Of a DNA stretch of 64,000 nucleotides, positions 30,714-42,951 are shown in pieces. The translations under genes and the position numbers were made by a program. The stretch is from the NCBI GenBank assembly GCA_030247855.1, contig JAPDRN010000002.1:682001-746000 (forward strand), written 5' to 3'. Positions within the stretch are counted from its first letter, which is position 1. Each line of letters opens with the position of its first letter. The stretch is from Knufia peltigerae (lineage: Eukaryota; Ascomycota; Eurotiomycetes; Chaetothyriales; Trichomeriaceae). Under the pieces are notes generated by a model. That model saw only the letters and a program-made list of their open reading frames with translations. It did no database searches and had not been told where the DNA came from.

Positions 30714-31268
30714 AGATTCATACTTTGTAGAAACACCAGATAGCGATGCACGAAACAAAGATTGATACCCCCGAGCTGGAAACGTGTTGTGTCGCTCTCG
30801 CGCGTAATGAACCAGATATTGTAGCCACTCTTGACCCGGCTTGGTAATCTAAATTTTACGTTGGTCACTGCAAATGTTCGACTATGCTGTTTCGTCGATT
30901 GCGTGGAAGTCAGAAGACAAGATCGGTCAAACGACAATGGGCTACAAAATAATCGAGGGAACGACACGGACATGTACACGGCACCATAGAACACTGGGAG
31001 CTGAAACAGGCTCGCTTTTACTTGGCGACCAAGTAAACCGCGCTTTACGAAAACGAAAAGGGAAAAATAGATCGTGAGTGTCCATCAGTATCATTTAACA
31101 AAGTCTGTTTTCGAGCAGTCCGCTTCAATACATCGCCTTTTCCCTGCTCCAAGTAACCTGGCCAAACCAGATAAGTCTACCAGCACTTTTGGCCCTCTTA
31201 TTACTCTTTGAAGCTGACCGACGAATGTCATCATGGGGCTTTGCATCTTGTATTCTGCGACGTTGCTT
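30714..31268. other. Intergenic, convergent 3' ends
   Basis: This lies between the ends of GatB (plus) and SEC23 (minus). No gene or strong signal was recognised; it is probably 3' untranslated sequence from both sides. Confidence 0.45.
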
Positions 31269-33746
31269 CTAGCTGGAACCAGATACAGCGAGCCTGATAT
31301 GGTTAGTCAAGTAAAACAGACACAAACACACAAGGGAACCTACTTCATGAGATGATCCATGAATGTCTGTAACGAGACGTCATCGGTGAATATCGTCTGT
31401 GCGGTCTGGGAGACGCCTCCATATCCACCACTGGCATGAGTTGTCGATGGGTTGAGCTTGGACAACAGGAAACGGGCCTGTGAACCACCGGCGTCACAAA
31501 TAATGAATCGGGGTAGAGGGAAACGATCCTGAACAAGCTCTCGAGCATCCTCCTTTGGAGCCTCGAGGACTGCCTTGAAGTTCTCATAACCCTCCTGCTC
31601 TTGATAACCTGCTTTCCGCCACTCAGCCATGGTCTCGCCGTGGAAAATAAGAATCTGGAAGAAAGTGTCGAGGAGAAGGATTGTCTGAGGTTGAATGGAT
31701 GCAGAGTCAAGCAGAACGGGGACACCGCCTTCGTGTTCGAGGCCGTAAGAATCTAGGGTTGGCTGTATCATTATCAAAGAGTCTCCAACATATTCATGAT
31801 TAAGCACATGCCGGTAGAAGGCCGTCTCATCAGGAGAGTTGTTGAAGACTTGTAGGAACTGAGATCTGCGGAGATGGAACATGAATTGTGGATACAGGGT
31901 GAAGTTCTTGTCGAGTCGGAACGACGTCGGGTCATCTTTGCGGTAATCGGCAAACCGAGAGCAAAGCCGGATCAGCATTCGATCAACCCATCGTAAAACA
32001 TCTGGTCCATCATCCACTTCAGCTTTGAAGACCGCAATTCTGGCCATGAGCACAGCAGCGGCCTCCTGGTCGAAAGATTGTGCCAGCGCCGGATCTCCAG
32101 CAGGTCCGCTGAGATTGCGAGCGACGGTGGTGACGCGCAGGTGGTATTGGCCTGAGGAGTGTTGGTAATATGTTAGGAATTGCATCATGCCTCTTTGAGG
32201 ACCTTGCTGTACTGGTGTTGGGCCGCCCTGGTTTGCAACTTCGAAATAGACACCGTAACTAGAAGTAGGATCGATACCGCACATTTTCCACAAGCATGTA
32301 TTTCCAATACCGCATTCTGTCTCGCCAAGCGAGCTCGACTTCTTATTTTGTGACACGGCATGGCCAATAAGGCCAGTGACCTTGAGTTCTTTTGTGGTGA
32401 CAACCTCAAGCGACGCGTTGAAGCCCATTAAGAGATTGTCGTTCTCATCTTTGTCGAAGACTCTGACGAAAGACTGCTTGAATTGCGAAGAGGTGAAACT
32501 GTCAGTCAAGACCATGTTGCCACCGGTAGAGTTTGCAAGGTTCTTCATTTCGAGCAGACCAACTTGATCGAGACAACCGACATATAGATCAATAATGTGG
32601 CCATTGTGTGCTGTTCGCTTAGCGAGATTCTCGTAGAACTTTAGTGCCTTCTTGAAGTATTTGACGTTATCGCGGTCAATGTCGTGATGAGATCGAATAG
32701 GTTCTCGGAGTTCGGGGGCAACCACGAGACCTGGTCCTTCAGTTGCTGGGCCACCGGCAAAAAGCATGATCCTAGCTCCGGCATTCTGGAAGGAGGTTTC
32801 CAAGAGACCCACTGCAATACTCGTTGCAACACCAGTAGCCCTCAGTGGCCGGCGGTCATTCGCAACAGGCCAAGGGTCCTTTTGTAACTGCTCAATTGCG
32901 TTTGTGATCTGGAATTCGGCTTGCTGAACGGGAAGAAGAAATCGTGCTGCTGGTCCCATTGGTGGAGGAGGCCTTCCTTGTTGAGGCGGCACGTTGGGTC
33001 TTAGCCCTGGTGCTGAGAGACCAAGCATTTCCTGAACTTGTTTCGCAGCATAGTCCTTGCTTCCTCTGAAAACATAGGACTTCTGGCATTCCGTATATCC
33101 AATCTCATGGACGGCCACGTTTGTTCCGAACGTAACGAGCCCTACCAAAGCGTTCGGTGGTAGAAGAGACAAACTCATGACAAGCGTCTCTTTCAGGGCT
33201 TGTAATCCATCTTCTTCAATCGCTGTATCGACAACATAGACGAAAATGGGAGGGGTAGGCGCAGGTCGCGCGAGCTGATATTCCACGGTTGTGTTCAAAC
33301 TATGCATTTCTGGAGGCACATTCTCGGCGCTGATATCTCCATAATGACGAGGAAGCTGATTCCTCTGGAGACAGAATGGACAAATCCATATTTTCGCCCG
33401 TACATCAACGTTTGCGAATGGATTAAGGACGGCTCGGCAGGGAGGTTTACAGGTGACAGGCTCGTAGTTCAGGAGAGGCTTATTGAGCTCCTATGTGGTG
33501 ATCAGCATGTCAAGCTTGCCATACAGCAATTAGGGGTTTACCAACCTTGAGAGGTGTGAGCATAACACTCACAGGAACCACCAGTCTGTTGGCTTCCTAG
33601 AGAAATTTAGTTCCGCCTTTGCATACGGTGAGATAGGTACACACCATGCGCGTGGAAGGAATGATATTCCAACTGAGCCTGACTCCATCTCGGTCCTCGA
33701 CCTCCGCCCAGTTGTCCTTGATCGCATCGTACTGTGCTTGATCCAT
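31269..33746 (-). CDS. SEC23: COPII coat GTPase-activating protein Sec23
   Basis: Sec23 pairs with Sec24 in the inner COPII coat on ER exit sites and activates the Sar1 GTPase. Model: complement of 31269-31293, 31344-33490, 33546-33596 and 33645-33746, giving 774 residues (family about 765-775). Exon 1 encodes MDQAQYDAIKDNW. Exon 3 carries the zinc finger (CKPPC near 64-68, then CPFC near 85-88) and the trunk, starting with PPIFVYVVDTAIEED. A gelsolin-like C-terminal domain follows. The last coding exon is only 25 bases and supplies the terminal LAVSGSS after HLMK; without it the protein stops one residue after the conserved HLM. The donor after exon 2 is GTTGGT, weaker than usual. It is head-to-head with the coatomer alpha gene. 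Confidence 0.96.
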
Positions 33747-34265
33747 TGTTCCAGTATTTGTATTCTGTGCCACGCCGGTCTAATAATGCATGCTGGAGAT
33801 CGCGATAATAGTAATTCAAGTGTGCGGTAAGGTGCTTTTGTAAGTTTATCGTTGGCGTTCGTGGCGACCGAGTGGAATCAGATGATACAGACACAACGCA
33901 GCAAGATCAACAACACGAGTACTGATATCTGGTACTTGTTACTGCTCGGCCACCCTGTCAACTTTGGTGTTTGTTGGTGGGTGAATCTGCGGGTGAAATG
34001 AACGAACTGGCCAAGTTGCAGGTCTCGCTACACCTTCCGCAATTCTCCACACTGACATGCGCCATGCGGGCTGTAGCCAAATTCCCCTGGCTCCAAGACA
34101 CGTTGCCCTTTTCCAATGAGGACAAAAAGTTACCAATTACAAGCCTCAGTCAACCCTCATTCTAGGTGTTATTCAAGAGAGAAAGGAGATCTCGCCCTTG
34201 TTGATGATGAGCACGCCCTGAAGTCACCATAACCTCTCTGTCTGTGGCCCTGCAAATCTGTCAAC
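33747..34265. promoter_or_regulatory. Shared promoter region SEC23 / COPA
   Basis: 519 bp separate the start codons of the COPII subunit gene SEC23 and the COPI subunit gene COPA, transcribed in opposite directions. Both anterograde and retrograde vesicle coats are therefore likely to be controlled from one region. No specific factor site was identified. Confidence 0.6.
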
Positions 34266-37200
34266 ATGGCGTCCCCTTCGATGCTCACAAAGGCAAGCAC
34301 TATTATTCCAACAGACACGCTCTATCACTAACTGTCGGGATGTATAGTTTGAAAGCAAAAGCAGTCGCGCCAAGGGCCTTGCTTTCCATCCGAAAAGACC
34401 ATGGATACTGGTCAGCTTGCACAGTAGCACTATCCAGTAAACACCACCGCGCAGCTCAGCTCCAACATTGTCACTGACCACATCCTACAGGCTATGGGAC
34501 TATCGCATGGGCACTTTGATCGATCGATTCGAGGAGCATGACGGACCAGTGCGCGGCATTGATTTCCACAAGACACAACCTCTATTCGTTTCTGGTGGAG
34601 ATGACTACAAGATCAAAGTCTGGTCATACCAAACGAGAAGATGTCTATTCACTCTCAATGGCCATCTTGACTACGTTCGTACAGTCTTTTTCCATCATGA
34701 ACTTCCCTGGATTCTCTCGGCCTCGGATGATCAAACGATCAGAATTTGGAATTGGCAGAATCGATCTCTAAGTACGTTTTAATGTTCATCTTGCTTCCAG
34801 CTTCGGCATTGCCCAGCTAACCTGCGTACAGTCTGTACCATGACCGGCCACAACCACTACGCAATGTGCGCGCAATTCCACCCGAAAGAAGATCTCATAG
34901 TCTCCGCCTCGCTCGATCAGTCAGTAAGAGTATGGGATATTTCAGGCCTTCGGAAAAAGCATTCAGCTCCGACCTCGATGAGCTTTGAAGATCAGATGGC
35001 GCGTGCAAACCAGCAACAAGCAGATATGTTTGGAAATACCGACGCGGTGGTCAAATTCGTTCTCGAAGGTCACGACCGAGGCGTCAACTGGGTTGCGTTC
35101 CATCCTACACTTCCGCTGATCGTTTCGGCCGGTGACGATCGCCTGGTCAAGTTGTGGAGAATGAGCGAAACAAAGGCATGGGAGGTCGATACCTGTCGTG
35201 GTCATTTCCAGAATGTGTCAGCATGTCTCTTCCACCCTCACCAGGACTTGATTCTGTCGGTGGGCGAAGACAAGACTGTCCGAGTTTGGGACCTCAATAA
35301 GAGAACCTCTGTCCAATCTTTTAAGAGAGAAAATGACAGATTTTGGGTGATAGCTGCACACCCGGAGATCAACCTTTTCGCCGCCGGACACGACAATGGA
35401 GTTATGGTCTTCAAGCTTGAACGGGAGCGGCCAGCATCCTCAGTCTACCAGAACCAGCTATTTTACATCACCAAGGACAAGCATGTCCGCTCCTATGATT
35501 TTACGAAGAACGCCGAATCACCCTCTCTGCTCTCGCTTAGGAAGTTTGGCAGTAACTGGGTGCCTCCTCGCACACTGTCATATAACCCTGCAGAGCGCTC
35601 CATACTGGTCACTTCGCCGTCAGATAGTGGCAGTTACGAATTGATCGGGCTTCCCCGAGATGCCACAGGCGCTTCTGATCCAACGGACATCAAGCGGGGG
35701 TCCGGGAATGCTGCGGTTTTTGTCGCTCGCAACCGTTTCGCCGTCTTCAGCGTCGCAACTCAGCAGGTGGAGATCAAAGACCTGAGCAATTCTACCACAA
35801 AAGCCTTCAAGGCACCGACGCCCGGCACTACTGATATCAGTTACGGTGGTACTGGATGCTTGTTACTTTTGAGTCCTTCGAATGTTGTCCTATACGACAT
35901 TCAGCAGAAAAAGCAACTTGCCGAGCTTGCTGTGCCTGGTGTCAAGTATGTTTCGTGGTCGAACGATGGCCTCTATGCCGCACTGCTCAGCAAACACAAT
36001 GTCACCATTGTCAACAAGAATCTCGAACAAGTCAGCACATCACACGAAACCATCAGAATCAAGAGCGCAACTTGGGATGACTCGGGTGTTTTGCTCTATT
36101 CGACCTTGAACCACATCAAATACACACTTCTTAATGGTGATAATGGCATTCTCAGAACTCTTGATCAGACAGTTTACCTGATCAAGGTCAAAGGTCGTAA
36201 TGTCTACTGTCTCGACCGAGCAGCTAAACCTAAAGTTCTCAGCATCGACCCGACAGAATACCGTTTCAAGCTTGCCTTGGTCAAGCGAAATTACGACGAA
36301 ATGCTCCAGATTATCAAGAACTCAAGCCTGGTCGGACAGAGCATCATTGCTTATGTGCAGAAGAAGGGCTATCCCGAAATTGCGCTCCAGTTTGTCCAAG
36401 ACCCTCAGACAAGGTTTGAGCTGGCTATTGAATGTGGTAATCTAGAGGTTGCGACTGAGATGGCTAAAGAGCTTGACCGACCAAAGATATGGACTCGTCT
36501 CGGGGCTGAAGCTCTGATCCACGGTAACCACCAAACTGTGGAGATGACATATCAGAAACTCCGAAACTTCGACAAGCTTTCGTTTCTCTACCTCTGCACT
36601 GGTGACCAGGAGAAGCTAACAAGGATGGCTAAGATTGCAGAGCATCGCGGCGACTTTGTTTCTCGTTTCCAAAATGCTCTTTACCTAGGTGACGTCGAGA
36701 GCCGCATCCAAATGTTCAAGGAAATCGACCTCTATCCTTTGGCTTATCTGACAGCCAAGACACATGGCCTAACGGAAGAGTGTCAATCAATTCTTGAGTT
36801 GTGCGGCCTCACGGAAGATCAAATATCGATGCCCGAATCTGGCCAAGCTCTTGTACCTCCCAAGGCCGTCGTTCCTACGTACAAGGCAAATTGGCCGGTT
36901 AAAGAGGCTTCTCACTCCTCATTCGAGAAGGCTTTGCTCGGCGAGGTTGGAGGTGCTGTCGAGGATGACGCTGGACCTGATCTACTGAATGAAGACATCC
37001 CTGTTGCTGCGGATGGTGCTGGTCTTGCAATCGAGGATGAAGGCGAAGCCGGTGAAGGATGGGATATGGGTGACGACATCGGCCTGGATACCGCCGGTGA
37101 TGATTCTGAATTTGTGAATGTTGACAACCCTGATGCTGCAATTGAAGCTGCTGGGCCAGGAAGCTCGGAAGCTGACATGTGGGCACGCAACTCACCTCTT

Positions 37201-38164
37201 GCCGCTGACCACGTCGCTGCGGGTTCATTCGAGAGCGCTATGCAACTGCTCAATCGACAGATTGGTGCTGTCAATTTTGGCCCTCTGAAGCCCCGATTCC
37301 TTGAGATTTATCAAGCTTCGAAAACCTACCTACCCGCCAATTCGGCATTACCTCCTATTCTCAACTATGTCCGTCGTAACGTTGATGAGACAGACAGCAG
37401 AAAGGTGCTGCCAATTATTCCTAAGACTCTAGACTCACTCAGCAATGCGGACTTACAGGAAGGCTACACTGCTATGCGGACCAACAAACTTGAGAACGGT
37501 GTTGTCACTTTCCGAAACGTCCTGCAATCCCTTCTGGTGAATGTGGTTGGTTCCGAAGCTCAAGTCGACGAAGCAAAGGCATTGATCGCCAAGTCTATGG
37601 AATATACTCTCGCCATGAGCATCGAACTGGAGAGGAGACAACTTGCCACCGCTGGTGGTGATTCGGAAGAACAGCTCAAGCGACAATTGGAGTTGTCAGC
37701 ATACTTCACCGTGCCGAAACTTGACGTGTCGCATCGACAGCTCGCACTTATGGCAGCCATGAAATTGGCTTTCTCCAATAAACAGTTCTCAAGTGCTCTC
37801 TCCTTCGCTAACCGGGTCCTTGCGAACGGCGGTGCTCCGAAGTTGGTCGAACAGGTTGGTTTTCCATTCTTCTCGACGTTCCACATATATATGCTAACAG
37901 CTCAAACAGGCAAAGAAAGTCAAACAGCAGGCTGAACGATCCGGTTCTAGCGACAAGATTGACATTGAGTACGACCAGTTCGCTGAGTTCGAAGTTTGTG
38001 CGGCTTCATACACACCCATCTACACTGGGTCTCAAAGTGTGTCATGTCCTTTTGACGGCGCAAAATACCAGAGCCAGTACAAAGGACAAGTCTGTAAGAT
38101 TTGTGAAGTGTGTGAAATTGGCGCCGCTGCTTCTGGACTGAGATTATGGGTGCGAGGATTGTAA
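34266..38164 (+). CDS. COP1 (copA): Coatomer subunit alpha (COPI coat)
   Basis: Alpha-COP forms the outer COPI cage with beta'- and epsilon-COP and binds dilysine cargo for Golgi-to-ER retrieval. Model: 34266-34292, 34348-34436, 34491-34771, 34832-37854 and 37910-38164, giving 1,224 residues. The N-terminus MASPSMLTK-FESKSSRAKGLAFHPKRPW leads into a WD40 propeller with repeated blades, for example LWDYRMGTLIDRFEEHDGP, IKVWSYQ, IRIWNWQ, VRVWDIS and VKLWRM. A second propeller and alpha-solenoid follow, then an acidic linker near 900-970. The C-terminal COPI domain ends with two cysteine pairs (CPF.., CKICEVC) and GAAASGLRLW. Intron 1 begins with GC instead of GT (AAG/GCAAGC at 34293), with a normal AG acceptor. 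Confidence 0.95.
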
Positions 38165-39453
38165 ACGCGTTTTTGAACCGGAAGAGTAGCATGAATTGAT
38201 GAAGAAAAGAGCACTTTATTGCTAATAACGCACTTTGGCTGGTCTAAACCCGCTGTGGAAGCAGAGCTGGCGTTGCATGGTGGAAGGTGGTTAGAAAGCG
38301 AACTTGAACATCGGCTGCTTTGTGCTAAATCTGAGGCAAACATGAAGTTTGGTCCTCGGCGAATAAATAACTTATGCACATGTCCTTTGGTGGGTTTTGT
38401 TATAACACCTCGCCTGCTTGCTTAGGGTATTCGAATTCGTCCTTGCTATGCCCGTGATTTCGAGGTGACCATTGGCTTCTAAAAAGATGGAGGTCCTGCA
38501 GGATAGTAGGCACTTGAAGTCTGCCTACGTAGGAGAAATCAACTGCGGCTGCGTTGTGTTGAGGCTGGGATTTCCAATTAAGCGGCGATTTGCTTCAGGC
38601 GGCCTATTGGGCAGTAATGGTCGCCTTTGATGTTCTCGTCGTCGACAAGCAAATACCATCGAAGCAGAGCGGTGTTTACGGATAAGGTCTCCCTGCTTAC
38701 CTCATCCACTGTCCGTTCTAACCGCCTGAGCTCGACAAACTGTTTGATGGCGAATGTCCCTTGCTACAGATTTCCTGAAGGGAGCTTACCAAAGCATTCG
38801 ATAAGTCTCTGCCGTACTCTAGAAAGCCCAGTTCCCTACAGCAGTAATTTCACCAGTAGGGAATCGTAGCTGTTCTCTACTGACAAGACACGGCGTTGCC
38901 CTGCGGAAGAAGAAGAAGAAGACGCCTTACGAGAGTAGGAACATCACGAATGCATCAAAGAGTTGCATTGATCTGACAAAGGTTCAGAAAAAGAGACTGA
39001 TCTACACACAGTGAACAATGTCTATACACGATGTTGTTGCAGGCTGCTGGCGAAGATGATGTGCTTGTCCTTGCCTCCTTGAGCGAGTGCTTGTAACATG
39101 CTTCATTTTCTTACTTACAATGAACACGGAGGCCATCTCTCGCTTCCATTTTCTGTCTACGCACCACGACTTCACTCAACCTGTGAATTTCTCACTTGCG
39201 TCCTGACCTTTTCTTTTAATTGCCTCACCTTCTGCTTACGCGCCCACCCACTCGACAGGTTCCCTCTCGAAAGTCTCTTCCATTCTTTTCGATTCATCTC
39301 TGCTTTCTATCCTCATCCTTTGCACCCATCTCCATTGGCAGTCAATCACCAATTCTAAGAGCCTTTACTGCTATCCATCGCTTCTGTAAGTCGGCTCATC
39401 GAACAGAAACAATCCAAGACACAGCTGACATTTAATTAGCACAATCAGGGACA
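38165..39453. other. Intergenic, COPA 3' end to zinc-knuckle promoter
   Basis: No gene is supported across about 1.3 kb. A short GAA repeat of five units lies at 38906-38920. From about 39160 to 39340 the plus strand is pyrimidine-rich and probably holds the leader of the zinc-knuckle gene. Confidence 0.45.
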
Positions 39454-41489
39454 ATGAGTTGGGATATTCCACCTCAACCCGCAGGTGTGTTATATTTTCA
39501 CTTCCTCACACAAACCCTCCTCCCTTACTTTTGGAATGGCTCACCATGGATTGGATCACAAGATATCAAAGGAGAACAAGACGTGCTACAACTCCTTGTT
39601 GGAAATGTTCTGAGCTTTGGCGCATTGAAGAAATTCCAGACCCATGTTGTACCCTAGTTCATTCTTCTGACTGAAGCGATGCAATGAAATGAAGTTGAAG
39701 CTGACTGACATCCACTAGGTGCCTCCTCGTGGGATAGTGGTGCTGCTGCTGGCAATGGTGCTGGCTGGAAAGACACCACTGCCGCCAATGGCGCTGCTGA
39801 CTTCACCGACTCCTTCGGCGGCCAAGCCACTGATGGTACCGGCTTTGCTGCTGAAGGCTACGAGAACGGCGCCCAAGATGCTTCTGGAGGTGCATGCCGC
39901 AACTGTGGTCAAGGTGAGCTCTAGAATCAACATTTCTGGTCCGATAATTAAGACAGCAGACGGCCATTTCGCGCGTGACTGCCCCGAGCCAAAGAAGATG
40001 ATGGGTGCTTGTTTCAACTGTGTATGAGCCTGCTATTTCCCTTGACTACGTTGACCAGTATTGACTTTTTTCTAGGGTGAAGATGGACATGTATGCAAAT
40101 ACTTCCGCAGCCGTTTCAATAATACTGATCGATCTCTCAGTCCAAGGCAGATTGCCCAAATCCGCGCAAGTTCAAGGGTGAATGTCGCAACTGCGGTCAA
40201 GAAGGTTGCTATGACCAGAATCTAGACACAAGATTGCAACAACTGACCAGATAAAAGGCCATCGTATCGACGACTGTCCTACCTATGTTGCGAAATGCAA
40301 GAATTGCGAACAGGAGGGTATGTAGAAAAGATCGTCCAGTCAGAACGAACCCCTGTTTACAAGACACAGGCCACACTGCGATCGAATGCAAGAACCCCAA
40401 GGTCATCAACAATGCCCATGTTGCTGAGATGTCCGAGGACGAAGCTTGGGAGTTGCTCAAGAGAGCCAGCGACGAACGTGACATTGGTGACTTCAAGGAG
40501 GCCGTTCAGGTCTTGTCCAAGGTCGCGCCTGACTACACCTATCCTCGTCTTGAGAAGCAGTTCCGCAAGCGTGGCTTCAACATCTACTTGATCGCAATGG
40601 TAAGGACGTCTGCGTGTGTGCTGTTTTCTACTCAAACTGATATTGGGGATAGGAAAAGGATCATGGTGATACTTGGACCAACGTCAACCTCCAAGGAGAA
40701 ATCGGCAAGAAGTATGCTGTCAGCTACTTCAAGTCTGACAAAGCTCAACGTCCTGCCCTCGTCGCCAAGTGGCCTGCAACTCCCGAGGAAAACCTTGCCC
40801 GTCTTTCCGATGCCGGTACTCCCCTCGACCGCGGTGTCGACAAGTGCAAAAACTGCGATGAAGTCGGCCACAAGACCAAGGCTTGCCCACAGGACAAGAT
40901 TGAGAAAGAGCAGCCCAAGGTTCTGTGCCATTTGTGTGGCGAGGAAGGTCATCGTGTCCGAGACTGTACTCAGGAACGCAAGAAGCCAGGTCGTACTTGC
41001 AAGATCTGTGAGGCGGAAGATCACATGGCCAAGGATTGCCCGAACCGCGAGAAGCGTACTTGTCGCAACTGTGGTGAGGAAGATCACATCTCCAAGGACT
41101 GTCCCAATCCACGCAAGCAAACCTGCCACAACTGCGGTGAGGAAGGTCACGTCTCTAGAGAGTGTGAGCAACCACGCAAGAAGATCAACTGGGCCGAAGT
41201 CACTTGCAGTGTCTGGTAAGCCGATGAATTTTGGAGCCGCCATATTTTGTCAGTTGCTAACTTTCATCGCAGTCACGAAAAGGGTCATGGTCGCGGTAGA
41301 TGCCCCCAGGCTCAGGACGACAACGGCGGCGGTAAGGAGAACCATGCTCCAAATGGCGACGCGGACAATGGTGGTGGTTGGGAGACCAACGATACCGGCG
41401 GTTCTGCACAGGCTGATTGGGAGCAAGGCGGTGGCGGCGGTGGTGGCTTTGATGACGGCCCTGCTGCGTTCTCAACTGGCGCTTGGTGA
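39454..41489 (+). CDS. Ten-knuckle CCHC zinc protein (CNBP/Gis2/Byr3-like)
   Basis: Model of nine exons: 39454-39484, 39719-39913, 39960-40021, 40076-40090, 40141-40204, 40258-40317, 40370-40599, 40653-41215 and 41273-41489, giving 478 residues. All junctions keep frame and each rebuilds a CX2CX4HX4C knuckle. Ten knuckles are seen: four in the N-terminal half (CRNCGQDGHFARDC first), then a helical spacer of about 140 residues without knuckles, then six more, ending in CSVCHEKGHGRGRC. A Gly/Ala/Asn/Thr-rich N-terminus and a glycine-rich tail flank them. CNBP/Gis2-type proteins have seven knuckles, bind single-stranded nucleic acid and act in mRNA translation; this longer form with a spacer is a relative. 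Exon 4 is only 15 bases. Confidence 0.88.
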
Positions 41490-41918
41490 GGCCAAAAGGG
41501 TTGAGAAGATTGTACAGTCTCTCGACCTCTGTGACAACATCTGGACTCCTACCAATGGTCGTTGAATCCGCCTTTCTACTGGTCTTCAACAATCTGCATG
41601 TCGTTTAGGCTTTTGCCCGACTAGCATGGACATTTGAAGCATATGCGTGCCGGGCACAGAAAAGAAGAAAAAAGAGCTCACTGGGGTGTATTCGGAATGA
41701 TCTTATCAAAGAAATGCCCGAAGTGTCATTCACTACCTGATACTTGATAGGCAGAATGATCAAGGTTTCTATCAGAAGAAATGCCACACAATCAAAAATC
41801 GTCATGTGCCACCTTTCCTTTCTTTGTTTGTTTTTTCTTTTTTTGCGGTATCCTGTGTTCATCGTCTTTTTGCCTGTAGTCGGTACAGATCTAGCTGGCA
41901 ACTACCTAGGTAGGTACC
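41490..41918. other. Intergenic, convergent 3' ends
   Basis: This lies between the zinc-knuckle gene (plus) and the SDR gene (minus). Two adjoining palindromes, TACCTAGGTA at 41903-41912 and AGGTACCT at 41912-41919, sit at the SDR stop codon. No gene is seen. Confidence 0.45.
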
Positions 41919-42951
41919 TTACTGTTGAGGCTTCCAAGGCTTGTCACCAAAATCCTTGTACCCTTTCCCTTTGATGTAAGTGTGCAACCAAGGACCTTGA
42001 TCCTTTCGCTCAATCAGACCCAAATACTCGACTGCCGCGGCAGGTCCATCGATGTCCAAGAACACCGGACCACCATTCTCGGCACGTTCATCTGCGTAGT
42101 AAAATCTAGAAACAAAAGTAAAGTAATTAGAGATGGTCAGTGTTTGCGATGTGAATCTGCCCGAGGTATACTCTGTAAAGGGGGGGAAGGGAAAGGTTTC
42201 GGTTCGACGTCGGTAAAGGTGACAGAGGAGTCTACTGGTAATACACACCTTATACCGTCCTTTTGGTAAACCTTTGTATCCACCAAACTTCGAATTGCAT
42301 AAGCGGTGGCCGACTTTGTGATGCCAAAAGTAAGTACCCCAGGGACGGTGACCAAGTTGAGGACGTTGCCGGTGAAGATGAAGGTTTTGATCGTCGCGGA
42401 AGCAGGAAGGGTGCGAAATCCAGCCACCGCACGTTGCAAAGCCAAGAGGACCGAAGTGGTGTTGACCGACATACTGGAGTCGTAATCTTGAATTTTGAAT
42501 GAAGACAAACTCAACGGGTCCTCTGGGTCGTTTGGGATACGTAGGGCTCCTTTAAAAAAAATGAGACGAAAAATGTCGTAAATTGTAAACAACAAACAAA
42601 AAGAAAATGATGCTGCAAGGTACGTAGCAGGTGGACAAGGTAATGAATGGATTGACAGGTTTTGTGGTTGGGAAAGAAACAAAAAGGGGGGGTGTCGAAC
42701 TTACCATTGTAAACCACCACGGAAGGAAATGTACCAAATTCATTCTTGACCTGATCAAACACACCGGGAACATTTTCGGGTCTCGTCAAGTCGATGGGAA
42801 TGTGAATTTGATTTCTTTTGTACTGGTCCGTTCCATGATTCGTTCGTGATGCCAATGCAACTTTGTAACCCTTTTCGCTTAGAGCGTCGGCGACATGTCG
42901 ACCTATGTTTGGACCTGCACCAAAGATGAGTGCAACTTTTGTTGTTTCCAT
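41919..42951 (-). CDS. Atypical short-chain dehydrogenase/reductase (SDR) family protein
   Basis: Model: complement of 41919-42105, 42249-42549 and 42705-42951, giving 244 residues. The Rossmann fold begins with VALIFGAGPNIG (residues 6-17), a variant of the TGxxxGxG cofactor motif, and VALASR at strand 2 suggests NADP. The catalytic Tyr-x3-Lys is altered: FGITK at 157-161 keeps the Lys but has Phe for Tyr. The usual catalytic Ser region reads FTGNVLN. The protein may therefore bind a dinucleotide without normal SDR chemistry, or belong to an SDR subgroup with another mechanism. The length is normal. Purines and pyrimidines run in long simple tracts around the start codon (poly-A/T near 42952-42968). 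Confidence 0.85.
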
